This document shows, one piece after another, positions 53,857-63,499 of a DNA stretch of 64,000 bases. Each line of letters opens with the position of its first letter. Position 1 is the stretch's first letter. The notes under the pieces are model-generated. The model saw only the letters and a list, made by a program, of their open reading frames with translations. It did not search any database and was not told the origin of the DNA. A program made the position numbers and the translations under genes. The stretch lies in assembly GCF_011762225.1 (NCBI RefSeq), contig NZ_JAASQI010000003.1, positions 62,001-126,000 of the forward strand. Direction: 5' to 3'. This DNA comes from Pseudochelatococcus lubricantis. GTDB lineage: Bacteria; Pseudomonadota; Alphaproteobacteria; Rhizobiales; Beijerinckiaceae.

Positions 53857-55083
53857 CTACACAGGGTCGCGGATCAGCGGGCACGTCATGCAATGGCCGC
53901 CGCCCCGGCCGCGGCCCAGTTCCGAGCCAGGCACGGTGATGACCTCGATGCCGGCCTTGCGAAGCTGCGTGTTCGTATAGGTGTTGCGGTCGTAGGCGAT
54001 GACGACTCCCGGCTCGATCGCCAGCACGTTATTGCCGTCGTCCCATTGCTCGCGCTCGGCGACATAGGTGTCGCCGCCGGTCTCGACCACGCGCAGCGCC
54101 TTCAGGCCCAGCGCCTCGGCCGCTACCTCGGTCAGCGGCCGCTCCTCCTTGCGCACATCGATCTGCCATTCCTTCTCGCCGGGGCGAATGGAATAGGGCT
54201 CGATCTTCGCGGCGACCTCGGCGAAAACCGTCACGAGATCGCGGTCGCAGAAGCTGAAGACCGTGTCGAGGTGCATGGAGGAGCGTTCCACCGGCAGCTT
54301 GCAGGCGATGACGCGCTCCGCGCCGCCCTGCGCGAACAGCGCCCGCGCGAGCTGGCTGACGGCCTGCGGCGTGCTGCGCTCGCCCATGCCGACCAGGACG
54401 ACGCCGTTACCGACCGGCATCACGTCGCCCCCCTCAAGCGTCGCGAGACCGTGGTCGTTGTCCGGATCGCCCCACCAGATCGGGAAGCCCGCGTCGCGGA
54501 AATCCGGATGGAAGCGGTAGACGGCGGCGACATTGATGGTTTCGAGCTTGCGCGCGTTCCAGTGCATCGGGTTGAGCGTCACGCCGCCGTATATCCAGCA
54601 CGTGGTGTCGCGGGTGAAGAGATGGTTGGGCAGCGGCGGCAGAACGAAGTCCTCCGGCCGCAGGGTGGGCGCGAGCAGGCCCCGGGCGTCGACGGGCAGT
54701 TCCGCGCGGTTCATGCCGCCCATGAGGATCAGCGAGAGCGCGTCGGCATCGAGCGCGGTGAGATAGGCCTTCAGGTCGTCCGCGAGGCCGACGCCGACGG
54801 TGTCCTCGTTCACCCGCCGGTCGAGCAGCCATCGGCGTGCTTCCGGGTCCTGCAGCGTCTCCACCAGCAGCTCGCGCAGGAACACGACTTCCACGCCCCG
54901 GTGGCGCATGGCATCGACGAAGGTGAGATGCTCGACGCGGGCCTGCTTGACCCAGATGACATCGTCGAAAAGCAGCTCGTGGCAGTTCGTGGGCGTGAGC
55001 CGGGCAAGGGCGTTTCCGGGCCTGTGGACGAGGACCCGGCGCAGCTTGCCGACTTCCGAGTGGACGCCGTAAGTGATGGTCAT
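53857..55083 (-). CDS. arcA: Arginine deiminase
   Basis: A 408-residue arginine deiminase converting arginine to citrulline and ammonia. [23 protein letters not shown] and the C-terminal [16 protein letters not shown], with the nucleophilic cysteine near residue 398, are diagnostic. The ATG at 55083 gives [23 protein letters not shown], the normal N terminus; the longer frame belongs to the transporter region and is not used. It is preceded by the arcD-like exchanger gene, 11 bases away, in the same operon. Confidence 0.97.
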   Translation of the reverse strand: MTITYGVHSEVGKLRRVLVHRPGNALARLTPTNCHELLFDDVIWVKQARVEHLTFVDAMRHRGVEVVFLRELLVETLQDPEARRWLLDRRVNEDTVGVGLADDLKAYLTALDADALSLILMGGMNRAELPVDARGLLAPTLRPEDFVLPPLPNHLFTRDTTCWIYGGVTLNPMHWNARKLETINVAAVYRFHPDFRDAGFPIWWGDPDNDHGLATLEGGDVMPVGNGVVLVGMGERSTPQAVSQLARALFAQGGAERVIACKLPVERSSMHLDTVFSFCDRDLVTVFAEVAAKIEPYSIRPGEKEWQIDVRKEERPLTEVAAEALGLKALRVVETGGDTYVAEREQWDDGNNVLAIEPGVVIAYDRNTYTNTQLRKAGIEVITVPGSELGRGRGGGHCMTCPLIRDPV

Positions 55084-55094
55084 GGCATTCTCCT

Positions 55095-56537
55095 TCAGGC
55101 GAGCAGGACGGCGATGCTGAGGCATGCCGTGATGATGACGGTGAGGATGAGCAGCAGCGGCCACATGAAGCGTAGCCAGCGTTCGTAGGGGACGCGGCCG
55201 ATGGCGAGCGCGCCCATCACTACCGCGAAGGTGGGGTTGATGAGGTTCACGAGGCCGTTGGCCGACTGGTAGGCCGTCACCACCAGCTCGCGCCCCACGC
55301 CGGCGAAATCCGCCACGGGCGCCATGATCGGCATCGACAGCACCGCGAGGCCGGACGAGGACGGCACGAAGAACGACATCAGCACCTGCAGCCAGTACAT
55401 GACGTTGATGAAGGCGACCTTGCCGAGGCCGGCGACCGAGAGTTCCGCCCAATGCAGGATGGTGTCCGTGATCTTGCCGGCATCCATGACGACGACGATG
55501 CCGCGGGCGAGGCCGATGATGAGCGCGACGCCGAGCAAATCCCGCGAGCCATTGACGAAGGACTCGACGAAGCTCTGCTCGCCGGGGCGGGTGATCAGCC
55601 CGATCAGGATCGCCGAGGCGAGGAACAGGCCGCTCATCTCGCCCATCCACCAGCCGCCCTTCAGCACACCCCAGATCATGACCACGAAGGTGATGCCGAA
55701 AATCGCCAGCACGAGCTTGTGCATGCCGGTGAAGTCGGTCCGCTCGCCCCGGTGCGCGCTGAGGAAGAATTCCTCGTTCGAGGCCTTCATGTCATAGACC
55801 AGCGACTTCGAGGGATCGCGCTGCACGCGCGCCGCGTAGCGCATCACGTAGACCACGCAGGCCAGCCAGCACAGGCCGAGGATGACGAAACGCAGCACGA
55901 TGCCCTGGGTGAAGGGAATGCCGGCGGCGTCCGACGCGATGACGGTGGCGAAGGCATTCACCGTCGAGCCCAGCACGCCGACACCCGCGCCGAGCAGGAT
56001 GACCGCCACCGCCGTTATGGCGTCGAAACGGGCCGCGATCATGATCGGGATCAGCAGCATGTAGAAGGCGAGCGTCTCTTCGGCCATGCCGTAGGTCGTG
56101 CCGCCGAAGGCGAAGAGCCCCATCAGGACGGGGATCAGCCATTTCTCGCGCCCCTTGAGCGCGATCATGGCGCTGCCGATGCCGGAATTGATCGCCCCCG
56201 TCGCGGTGACGACGCCGATGAAGCCGCCGAGGATGAGCACGAAGACCGCCACATCAACGGCGTTGGCCTGATTGGTGGCGGGATTGTAGAGCCCGCCGAT
56301 GGGCGCCATGATGACGTCAAAGAGGCCCTGCGGGTTCGCCTCCGTCTCCGCGTAGGTTCCCGCGACGGGTACTTCGCGGTTGAGCGCGGGATTGAGGACG
56401 CGGTTGTATTGCCCGGCCGGGATGATCCACGTCAGCGCCGCGACCAGAATGATCAGCCCGAAGAGGATCGTGAAAGCGGTAGGGAAACGGAACCTCTGTG
56501 ACTCTGCTGTTTCTGTTGTTTCCGGAGTATCGTTCAT
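55095..56537 (-). CDS. arcD: YfcC/ArcD-family membrane transporter, probable arginine/ornithine exchanger
   Basis: A 480-residue polytopic membrane protein of the YfcC family with about twelve hydrophobic segments (the first at about 20-42). [31 protein letters not shown] and [20 protein letters not shown] are characteristic. Placement directly before arcA, B and C indicates arginine uptake coupled to ornithine export. I use the ATG at 56537 (MNDTPETT); the in-frame ATG at 56600 is not supported by an RBS. The family also includes C4-dicarboxylate-type carriers, but the operon argues against that. Confidence 0.85.
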   Translation of the reverse strand: MNDTPETTETAESQRFRFPTAFTILFGLIILVAALTWIIPAGQYNRVLNPALNREVPVAGTYAETEANPQGLFDVIMAPIGGLYNPATNQANAVDVAVFVLILGGFIGVVTATGAINSGIGSAMIALKGREKWLIPVLMGLFAFGGTTYGMAEETLAFYMLLIPIMIAARFDAITAVAVILLGAGVGVLGSTVNAFATVIASDAAGIPFTQGIVLRFVILGLCWLACVVYVMRYAARVQRDPSKSLVYDMKASNEEFFLSAHRGERTDFTGMHKLVLAIFGITFVVMIWGVLKGGWWMGEMSGLFLASAILIGLITRPGEQSFVESFVNGSRDLLGVALIIGLARGIVVVMDAGKITDTILHWAELSVAGLGKVAFINVMYWLQVLMSFFVPSSSGLAVLSMPIMAPVADFAGVGRELVVTAYQSANGLVNLINPTFAVVMGALAIGRVPYERWLRFMWPLLLILTVIITACLSIAVLLA

Positions 56538-57235
56538 ATCGCTCGTTCCGTATCGTTGTCGAAAACCGGTGAGTGCGACTGTCGAGGCTGATTTTCCCAA
56601 TGGAATCGTCGCGTTCGAGCCTCGTGCGTTTTTTGGATGAAGGACTCCAGCAACAGCCGGGGGCTATTGCTGCCTCCATACGCGGCTTCACGGCCACACC
56701 TGCCGCGAAGACTTGTCGATCCCGAGCGGCGTCGGGAGCAGGTTTCACGGTTCGGGGCGGTCACCAAGAGAGCGCCTGCCACTGTGGGCGCCGTAGAGCG
56801 GCGGGACCGGCGCCGCGAATTCGGCGTCCGGCTTCTATCCGCCGTCCTGTTCGCCATCCGCCATGCGGCGATCAACGATAGCAACATCATCCGACGATCG
56901 CCGGAGGAGAGCATTGATCGTTGTCATGGTTTTCCACGCTGCCAAGGATGGGAAACGGTGCGGGCAACCCATGTGGTCCGGGCAAACCCATGGCGTTTGC
57001 CGCGTGCCCGACGTGTGAAAACAAGAATTTATATGAGAGTGCATGATATATAGGAATTTTATTCACTTGTTCTTTGCCGTGACTATCGCAGCCTGTCGGC
57101 CTTTCCCGGCCCGATCGCTTGTATCACTGCGGGCTGGATGTTCTCCGTGAACCGGTTTCAGGGTAGCCTTGGAAGAGACGGGCGTCCCGCTCCCGGGTCG
57201 TCATCACAGGCCGCGAACCGATTGACAGGAACGCC
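56538..57235. other. 698-base gap between divergent arcD and the DapA-like gene
   Basis: No ORF here has convincing codon use or family resemblance. It must contain the arcDABC promoter and the DapA-like promoter. I looked for an FNR/Anr-type TTGAT-N4-ATCAA site, expected upstream of an ADI operon, and did not find a perfect one. An AT-rich stretch around 57015-57065 is a plausible promoter for the plus-strand gene. Confidence 0.5.
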
Positions 57236-58138
57236 ATGACTTTTCCAAACGGACTATGCGCCTTTCCGATCACGCCCGCCGACCACGCCGGTCGTGTCGA
57301 TATCGCGGCGCTGCGCAGGCTGGTTGCCCGGCTTTCGGACGCACAGGTCGACTCCATCGGCCTGCTCGGCAGCACGGGCGTCTACATGTACCTGACCCGT
57401 GACGAGCGGCGCCGGGCGGTGGAAGCCGCGCTGGACGAAATCGGTAGCCGCACGCCTGTCGTCGTCGGCATCGGTGCGCTCAGGACCGACGAAGCGGTGG
57501 GGCTCGCGCAGGATGCGAGGGCCATCGGCGCAGCCGCGGGGTTGCTGTCGGCCGTCTCCTACACGCCGCTCGCCGACGAGGAGGTGTTCGTGCATTTCTC
57601 CACCGTGGCGCGGGAGAGTGGCCTGCCGATCGTCATCTACGACAACCCCGGAACCACTCGCTTCCGGTTCACGCCGGAGCTGGTCGCGCGCCTTGCCGCA
57701 GTGCCCGGCATCGTCGCGATCAAGAACCCCGGCTGGGAGCCCGATGAAACGGCGCGCCATCTGGCCGGGCAGCGCGGCATCGTCCCGGCCGCCTTTTCCA
57801 TCGGCTGCAGCGGCGACTGGATGGCGACCGAGACGATGATCGCGGGTGCCGACACGTGGTATAGCGTGCTCGCCGGCCTGTTTCCGGAGGTCTGTCTCGG
57901 CATCGTCACAGCTGCCCAGCACGGTGACGCCGCCGAAGCGCGCCGGCTTGACGCAGCGCTCGCGCCGCTCTGGAATCTGTTCAGGCAATTCTCCAGCCTG
58001 CGCGTCGTCTATGCGCTTGCCGACCTGCTCGACATTTGCCACGTGGAACCGCCGCGGCCGATCCTGCCACTTCCCGATGCAGCGAAGCAGCAGGTCGCCG
58101 AAACACTCGCGCGCCTGCCGGCCGGCATCACGCGATGA
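57236..58138 (+). CDS. DapA-like (dihydrodipicolinate synthase/N-acetylneuraminate lyase family) aldolase
   Basis: A 300-residue TIM-barrel enzyme. The Schiff-base lysine is in GIVAIKNPGW (about 164) and the catalytic tyrosine in VIYDNPGTTRF (about 137); GLLGSTGVYMYLTRDERR corresponds to the substrate-carboxylate loop. It forms or cleaves a carbon-carbon bond next to a 2-oxo acid. It is not clearly true DapA: the loop reads LLGSTGVY rather than the usual GTTGE. It converges with argP and lies beside arginine/lysine genes, so an amino-acid-related role is possible. Confidence 0.85.
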   Translation: MTFPNGLCAFPITPADHAGRVDIAALRRLVARLSDAQVDSIGLLGSTGVYMYLTRDERRRAVEAALDEIGSRTPVVVGIGALRTDEAVGLAQDARAIGAAAGLLSAVSYTPLADEEVFVHFSTVARESGLPIVIYDNPGTTRFRFTPELVARLAAVPGIVAIKNPGWEPDETARHLAGQRGIVPAAFSIGCSGDWMATETMIAGADTWYSVLAGLFPEVCLGIVTAAQHGDAAEARRLDAALAPLWNLFRQFSSLRVVYALADLLDICHVEPPRPILPLPDAAKQQVAETLARLPAGITR

Positions 58139-59042
58139 CCGGGCGCGGCGCCAGCTCACGCTTCGCCGTCGCGACGACTTCCCGCGTCAGATCGGAAAGC
58201 CGGTCGGCGGCAAGGCGGCTGACTTGCCAGAACAGCGGGATGTCCAGCGCGGTGCCGGGAATCAGCTCCACCAGCCGGCCTGACGCCAGATGCTCTCTCA
58301 CCAGCAGGGCGGGGTTCAGGCCCCACCCCATGCCCGCCAGACCGGCATCGACGAAGCTTTGCGTCGAAGGCAACCAGTGGGTCGGATAGGTGACGCTCCG
58401 GCCCAGCGCCTGGCGTATCCATGCGAGCTGAAGCCGGTCCTTCTGATTGAAGGTGAGGCCTGGCGCCCGGGCGATGGCCTCAGGCGTCACGCCGGACGGG
58501 AAGTGGCGTTCGACATAGTCGGGGCTGGCCGTCGCGTGGTAACGGAGCGCACCCAGAGGGGTGACGCGGCATCCCTGAACCGGCTTCGCGAGGGAGGTGA
58601 CGGCCGCCAGAACGCGGCCGCGCTGCAGCCATTCCGCCGTATGGTCCTGATCGTCGACCGCGACGTTCAACAGGTAGGCGGAGTTGCGCGTGAAGGCGGA
58701 TATGGCCGTAAGGAACCATGTTCCAAGGCTGTCTGCATTGGCCGCGACGTTGAGCGTGACCCTCTGCATGGGCGCGGCCGGATCGGCCAGCCCCGGCAGA
58801 TGCCCGGTCAGCTCCTGTTCGAGCATCCCCACATGCTCCATATGCCGGCAGAGCCATGCGCCCTTTTCGGTTGCGACGCATGGCGTGCCTCTTTCGATCA
58901 GTACCGTGCCGAGCCGCTCCTCAAGCTGCTTCACGCGCTGGGAGACGGCCGAGGGCGTCACGTTCAGGGCTCTGGCGGCCTTCTCGAAGCTGCCTGTCTG
59001 CACAACCATCGCGACGGCATTCGCGGCGGGATAGTCGATCAT
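58128..59042 (-). CDS. argP: ArgP-type LysR regulator
   Basis: A 304-residue LysR-family regulator of the ArgP/LysG subgroup. The helix-turn-helix is in SFEKAARALNVTPSAVSQRVKQLEERLGTVLIERG (about 18-52). It is divergent from the LysE/ArgO exporter gene, the standard arrangement in which ArgP activates export when arginine or lysine accumulates. The 101-base gap carries the likely binding dyad. Its end overlaps the end of the DapA-like gene by 11 bases. Confidence 0.92.
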   Translation of the reverse strand: MIDYPAANAVAMVVQTGSFEKAARALNVTPSAVSQRVKQLEERLGTVLIERGTPCVATEKGAWLCRHMEHVGMLEQELTGHLPGLADPAAPMQRVTLNVAANADSLGTWFLTAISAFTRNSAYLLNVAVDDQDHTAEWLQRGRVLAAVTSLAKPVQGCRVTPLGALRYHATASPDYVERHFPSGVTPEAIARAPGLTFNQKDRLQLAWIRQALGRSVTYPTHWLPSTQSFVDAGLAGMGWGLNPALLVREHLASGRLVELIPGTALDIPLFWQVSRLAADRLSDLTREVVATAKRELAPRPVIA

Positions 59043-59059
59043 GGATTAGCTCTGCTTAA

Positions 59060-59090
59060 TCCGGGTTACTCGATTTAAGTATGCTGATCA
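59060..59090. promoter_or_regulatory. Candidate ArgP binding region in the argP/argO gap
   Basis: CTTAAT and ATTTAAG form inverted arms separated by about a dozen bases in the short divergent promoter region. The spacing is in the range for a LysR-type T-N11-A site. It is the best dyad in the gap, but imperfect. Confidence 0.35.
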
Positions 59091-59143
59091 CAGGATCGCA
59101 GCTACCACAAGTCCCGTGAATCGGCGGGGATGGTCCTGTAGCA

Positions 59144-59755
59144 ATGAATCTTTCGGTTTTTTTCGCAGGCATGACGATGGGTCTGAGCCTGATCGTCGCC
59201 ATCGGCGCGCAGAACGCCTTCGTGTTGCGGCAAGGTCTGCGCAACGAGCATGTCTTCGCCGTCTGCCTCGCCTGCGCGATGTCCGACGCGATCCTGATCG
59301 TGGCGGGTGTATCCGGCTTCGGGAAAGTGGCAGGCTGGCTGCCGTGGTTCGATCCCGCGATGCGCTATGGCGGCGGCGCCTTCCTGATCTGGTACGGCGC
59401 CAGAAGCCTGCGCTCCGCCCTGCGTTCCACCGAAGCGTTGACGGTCGGCGCCTCGGCGGAGAAACGCGACCTTGCGAAAACCCTGCTGGCCTGCCTCGCC
59501 ATCACCTGGCTGAACCCGCATGTCTATCTCGATACGGTCGTCCTGCTCGGCACGATCTCGACGCAGTTCCCCGGCTTCGAGGTTTCTTTCGCGGCGGGCG
59601 CGATCTCGGGATCGTTCCTCTTTTTCTTCTCACTCGGTTATGGCGCAACGCGGCTCCGGCCGGTTTTCGCCAGGCCGTCGGCATGGCGGATTCTGGAAGG
59701 GATCATCGCCGCTGTCATGTGGGCGATCGCGTTCAAGCTCATTGCGGGCGTTTGA
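59144..59755 (+). CDS. argO: LysE/ArgO-family basic amino acid exporter
   Basis: A 203-residue membrane protein with about five to six hydrophobic segments. GLSLIVAIGAQNAFVLRQGLR near the N terminus and ITWLNPHVYLDTVVLLG near residues 123-139 are the defining LysE/ArgO motifs. It exports arginine or lysine and is paired with the divergent argP. Together with the nearby arcDABC operon, it gives this stretch both catabolic and efflux routes for arginine. Confidence 0.94.
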   Translation: MNLSVFFAGMTMGLSLIVAIGAQNAFVLRQGLRNEHVFAVCLACAMSDAILIVAGVSGFGKVAGWLPWFDPAMRYGGGAFLIWYGARSLRSALRSTEALTVGASAEKRDLAKTLLACLAITWLNPHVYLDTVVLLGTISTQFPGFEVSFAAGAISGSFLFFFSLGYGATRLRPVFARPSAWRILEGIIAAVMWAIAFKLIAGV

Positions 59756-59775
59756 GGCGCTGTGTCCGGGCGCTC

Positions 59776-61224
59776 TCATGCTGCCAGCGTGTTCTTGTAA
59801 ACGATGCCGGCCTTCATGATGAGCTGCATGCGGCGTTCCGGATCGCCGATGATGCCGATGTCTTCGAGCGGATTGCCATCCACGACGAGCAGATCGGCGT
59901 GGGCGCGGGCCTCGATCAGCCCCAGGTTGCCGGGATAGGGGTTGCGGGCGCCCGACAGCGCCAGCAGCGCGGCATTGCGGCTGGTGGCCAGCCTCAGCAC
60001 GTCGACGTTCGACATCCAGCGCGCAAGCTTGGCGATCTGCCGGCCCTGCGTCGCCGTCTTTGCCGGGCTGAACAGGATATCGGTGCCGATGGCGACATTG
60101 ACATCGTATTGCCGGGCCAGTTCGAAAGCGCGGACCGTGCCTTCGGCGATGGCCTTTTGCTGGGCCTGCTGCTCCGGCGTTGACTGGGGGTTGGCGTCTT
60201 CGTCCGCCAGAAAGGGCTGGAGGCTCCACCAGGCGCCTGCATCGGCGATGTGTTTGGCCGTCTGCGCGTCGGCAAGCTGGCCGTGCTCGATGCTCTTCAC
60301 GCCGCAGGCGAGGGCGCGTTCGATTCCTTCGGGCGTGTAGACGTGGGCGCAGACGTAGGTGCCCCAGTCGGAGGCAGCATCGACAGCCGCCCTGATCTCG
60401 GGCGCGGTGAACTGGATCGAGTCCAGCGGATCGTAAAGCGACGAAACCCCGCCGCCGACCATGATCTTCAACTGACTCGCCCCCAGCAGCAATTGCTCGC
60501 GGGCGCGCTTCAGGACCTCCGGCACGCCGTCGGCGATGATGGCGATCCCTTCCTTTTCCGCCGGGCTGAGGGGCGCCGCCGGTGCGCTCGGGATCTGGCT
60601 GCGGAAACGGAAATCGCCGTGGCCAGCGGTCTGCGAGATCATCGCCCCGGAGGGAAAGATGCGCGGACCGGGAAAGCGCCCCTCGTCGACGGCCCGCTTG
60701 AGCGCGAAGGTCGGCCCGCCGACATCCCGCACGCTGGTGAACCCGCGCAGCAGCGTGCGCCCGGCCTCCTGCACCGCGAGCAGGTGGATGTAGGCGGCAT
60801 CGGCGGTCATCGCGACAGCCTGCGGCAGCGCGGCCATGAAGCTGTGCCAGTGCGCGTCGATGAGGCCGGGCATGATCACCTTGCCCGCGCAGTCGATGAC
60901 CTGCGCGTCTTCGACGGCTTCTCCGCGAGGGATGAGCGCCGCGATGCGTCCTCCGGCGATGGCGACGTCGCGGCCGTCGATCAGCCCGGCGGAAACGCCG
61001 TCGAAGATCCGCGCGTTGGCGAGCACGATGGTGGCCGGCGCTTCGGCCGCGAGCGGCGTCGCCTGCCCGAGCGCCCCCGCTGCCAGCGTGGCCGTGACCC
61101 CTTTCAGAACCGCGCGCCGGGAGAGCGCGTCCTCCATGGTGCAGACCACGCGCCGCGCCTCCGCGCCATGACAAAGGCAAGCGCCTGCGAAATGCCCGTA
61201 GCGCGTTTTCAGACGAATGATCAT
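59776..61224 (-). CDS. Exported metal-dependent amidohydrolase
   Basis: A 482-residue amidohydrolase of the imidazolonepropionase-like/prolidase-like group. Metal ligands appear as H125-x-H127 in IDAHWHSF, a likely carboxylated lysine K253 in SQLKIMVGGG, H294 in CAHVYTP, H314 in SIEHGQLAD and D382 in AIGTDILF. A twin-arginine signal SRRAVLKG is at 35-42 with a hydrophobic stretch after it. The start at 61224 is fixed by AAAGGAGAG; a shorter form starting at 61137 lacks an RBS. Substrate is probably a cyclic amide or dipeptide in the periplasm; it cannot be named. Confidence 0.85.
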   Translation of the reverse strand: MIIRLKTRYGHFAGACLCHGAEARRVVCTMEDALSRRAVLKGVTATLAAGALGQATPLAAEAPATIVLANARIFDGVSAGLIDGRDVAIAGGRIAALIPRGEAVEDAQVIDCAGKVIMPGLIDAHWHSFMAALPQAVAMTADAAYIHLLAVQEAGRTLLRGFTSVRDVGGPTFALKRAVDEGRFPGPRIFPSGAMISQTAGHGDFRFRSQIPSAPAAPLSPAEKEGIAIIADGVPEVLKRAREQLLLGASQLKIMVGGGVSSLYDPLDSIQFTAPEIRAAVDAASDWGTYVCAHVYTPEGIERALACGVKSIEHGQLADAQTAKHIADAGAWWSLQPFLADEDANPQSTPEQQAQQKAIAEGTVRAFELARQYDVNVAIGTDILFSPAKTATQGRQIAKLARWMSNVDVLRLATSRNAALLALSGARNPYPGNLGLIEARAHADLLVVDGNPLEDIGIIGDPERRMQLIMKAGIVYKNTLAA

Positions 61225-61648
61225 GGTCTCTCCTTTGCCGGCATGGTAGGCGAAACTGCACGGTTCCCGCGCCGTTTGCCGGGCTGTCCCAACGAGCTGC
61301 CTAAGTCCGTTCGGGCGCAGTATCGTACAGGCGCGTTATATGAACGTGAAATCGTGAAGTCGCGGTCGAATTTTCCGGGCGATTCCGGCGCGGTTCAGGG
61401 CGCGCGATGCCGATCGCGCTGGCACGGCGGCCGCCGATGCATTAACATTCTATCAGGCCCCGTCCGCAGGGCCGGTCACATCGACTGAGTGTAAACGCTA
61501 CAGGTATCAGCAGCCTTCTTCGCGGGAGCCGCCTTTCACGGGCAGGCGCCCATGAGGGAGGTCTGCCGGCGCACGTTCCTGCAACCGCCACGCCGCGGTC
61601 GCAGTCCGGATCGCACGGCATGGCCCATCGATAAGGGGGAACTGAGCT
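61225..61648. other. 424-base gap before the crystallin-like gene
   Basis: This gap lies between divergent genes and holds no convincing ORF. It must supply both promoters. I see no strong hexamer pair, tandem repeat or long inverted repeat in it. Confidence 0.5.
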
Positions 61649-62047
61649 ATGCATTCACATCAAGAAGCCATCGGAATATGGAAGGTTTTATTGCTGACCG
61701 CGGGGGTGACGGTGCTATCCTCCTCCGCCTATGCCGCATGCATACTTTATGAACATCGGGACTATCAGGGGGCCCAATACCGGCTCAATGACGGTGACGC
61801 GATGATCATGAAAAGGGGCGAGACCGTATGCACTTCGGTCAGCCACGGTCCCGGCGGGGGATGTGTCTACTATGAACCGTCGTGGAACGACGAGCTCTCG
61901 TCGTTCAGGGTGACGAACGGATGCACGCTCACCTTGTACGAGAATTTCAACAGGAAGGGCGCGCGCTTCCGGTCGAACCGGAGCTACCGTTATGTCGGCG
62001 GCGCCTGGAACGACGAGGCATCGGAAGCCTATTGCTCCTGCCGTTGA
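61649..62047 (+). CDS. Secreted beta/gamma-crystallin-like protein (peptidase inhibitor I36-like)
   Basis: A 132-residue exported protein. A signal peptide spans about 1-29 (cleavage after AYA). The mature part has two Greek-key-like repeats: LYEHRDYQGAQYRL (about 33-46) with NDELSSF, and LYENFNRKGARFRS (about 96-109) with YVGGAWNDEASEAYC. Six cysteines (31, 61, 72, 92, 129, 131) could form three disulfides. Such proteins in actinobacteria and proteobacteria act as protease inhibitors or Ca2+-binding envelope proteins. It stands alone between divergent and unrelated genes; role unknown. Confidence 0.8.
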   Translation: MHSHQEAIGIWKVLLLTAGVTVLSSSAYAACILYEHRDYQGAQYRLNDGDAMIMKRGETVCTSVSHGPGGGCVYYEPSWNDELSSFRVTNGCTLTLYENFNRKGARFRSNRSYRYVGGAWNDEASEAYCSCR

Positions 62048-62139
62048 CGCGATGAACTCCGGACAGCGGGGACCTCTCCCGTTTTCCATGGGCCGGGCCA
62101 GCCTGTCAACGAAACGAAGCATATCCGTGACAGGGTATA

Positions 62140-62164
62140 GAGCGCGTTCTGATCAAATAGAACT
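62140..62164 (+). repeat. Degenerate half of the palindromic repeat family
   Basis: GAGCGCGTTCTGATCAAATAGAA-like sequence here matches the first arm of copy A (13868 onward) at most positions, but the second arm and the 18-bp hairpin are absent. It indicates that the palindrome family is dispersed and decays by truncation. Confidence 0.45.
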
Positions 62165-62263
62165 GACTGGTTAATAAGCATTCGATCAAAATCATAAATT
62201 TTAGTCATGTTATCATTTCCCTGAAAAGACGAAGTGATCTATGCAGCAACACGGTGCACGCCC

Positions 62264-62935
62264 ATGATCAAGATCCCGTTCCTGCTGCTGGGCCTGTTCT
62301 GCCTGTTTCTGAGCCTGCTGGTCGCGGGCGGCAGCGCGGGTGCGCTCGGCATTTTCGAGGCGGAGAAAGGCCCCGGCCTGGGTCTCGCGGCCCTGTGCTT
62401 CTTCTGCGTGCTGCCTTGCTACAGCTATGCCATCCTGACTTGCGAGGTGCTGCAGCTCGGCGCCGTCAGTGGCCGGCTTCAGACGGTCGTCGCGCTTGTG
62501 GGCTCCATCGTGGGCCTGCTCTTCGGCCTCTATTTCATCGTCAAGGCCATCACGCTGCTGTCGGTGATGCTGGCCCTGTTCCTCGCGGTGCCTTTCGGCA
62601 CCATCGCCTACATGGTGATCTGGGGCACATTCGATACGGGGACGAGCCGGATTGTCCTCTCGCTGTTCATGACGGTGCAGATCATCGGCGCCATCTTTCT
62701 CGTGGTCGCGGCGCCGACCATCGTCAAGAACGGCAAGCTCGTCGCGCTCACGGCCGTGACGCTGGCTTTCGCCTTCATCCTCGGCCTGCTGCACGGGCTC
62801 GTGCCCAATCCGCTCGTCTCCATCGTGGATGCGCTCGCCGCCCTCGTCATCAGCATCGTGGCGACGATCTGGATGCTGCCGCTCCTGATCGGCGGCATTC
62901 TGTCCCTGGTTCGCGTGGTGCGCGCGGTGGCGTGA
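62264..62935 (+). CDS. Polytopic membrane protein of unknown function
   Basis: A 223-residue protein with about six hydrophobic segments and short loops (first about 3-30). No family motif was recognised. The ATG at 62264 begins the first membrane segment directly; an in-frame GTG at 62234 would add ten residues without a better RBS. Converges with the next small envelope gene. Codon use is like its neighbours, so I consider it real. No function is claimed. Confidence 0.7.
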   Translation: MIKIPFLLLGLFCLFLSLLVAGGSAGALGIFEAEKGPGLGLAALCFFCVLPCYSYAILTCEVLQLGAVSGRLQTVVALVGSIVGLLFGLYFIVKAITLLSVMLALFLAVPFGTIAYMVIWGTFDTGTSRIVLSLFMTVQIIGAIFLVVAAPTIVKNGKLVALTAVTLAFAFILGLLHGLVPNPLVSIVDALAALVISIVATIWMLPLLIGGILSLVRVVRAVA

Positions 62936-62945
62936 GGGGCGCCCG

Positions 62946-63452
62946 TCAATTCCAGGTCACGCGCGGCGTGCCGCCGCCGAGAGCCTCGACGGTGAAACAG
63001 CCGCCGCCCGGGCCGATGGCGAAGGTCGCCTCGTCCGTCAGCCTCTGGTTTTCGCAGCCCGAGGTGGGGACGGCGGCATCCGCGCGGCGCAGGCACAGCA
63101 CCATCGGCATGGGCTTGCCGTCGGCGCGCGGATCGAGGCCGCTGAGGCTGATCCGGGCGCCGTTGCCGGCCGTGAGCCGGGCGCGGGCAACCCGGTTCTT
63201 CTGTGCGGACTTGCCGACGAACAGCGCGCCACCGCCGCACTGGTTTTCCGTGGCCGCGACGGGTGTGGCGCCGGGCGCGAGCGGCGAGAACAGGGCGCCG
63301 AGCACCTCGAACGGCCACGGCGCCCCCTCGCTGTTCATCCGGTCTTTCCAGTCCGCGCTGCCGTTGCCCGTGGGCACCAGCGCCGCGCCGGCACCCATCG
63401 CGACAAGAAACACGATACCGAGCAGGATCAGTCCGATGATGACAGGGCGCAT
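62946..63452 (-). CDS. Small membrane-anchored hypothetical protein
   Basis: A 168-residue protein with one N-terminal membrane segment (about 4-26) and an extracytoplasmic domain containing cysteines in NQCGGG, LCLRR, SGCEN and GGCF that could form two disulfides. No known family recognised. It lies just downstream of another anchored protein on the same strand, and the two may be co-expressed. Confidence 0.65.
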   Translation of the reverse strand: MRPVIIGLILLGIVFLVAMGAGAALVPTGNGSADWKDRMNSEGAPWPFEVLGALFSPLAPGATPVAATENQCGGGALFVGKSAQKNRVARARLTAGNGARISLSGLDPRADGKPMPMVLCLRRADAAVPTSGCENQRLTDEATFAIGPGGGCFTVEALGGGTPRVTWN

Positions 63453-63499
63453 GAGATGCTTCCGGTTCGCTGGCGCTCAATACTGTAAAACACGACGGA

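Noticed and set aside
56637-57053. 138-codon ORF in the arcD/DapA-like gap
   Set aside because: Arg-rich composition, no RBS and no family resemblance; treated as non-coding.
56538-57235. FNR/Anr box upstream of arcD
   Set aside because: Partial TTGAT and ATCAA half-sites exist but none has the correct partner and spacing.
59776-61224. Amidohydrolase as hutI (imidazolonepropionase) partner of hutU
   Set aside because: It only belongs to the broad imidazolonepropionase-like group, carries an export signal and is far from hutU, so a cytosolic Hut role is unlikely.
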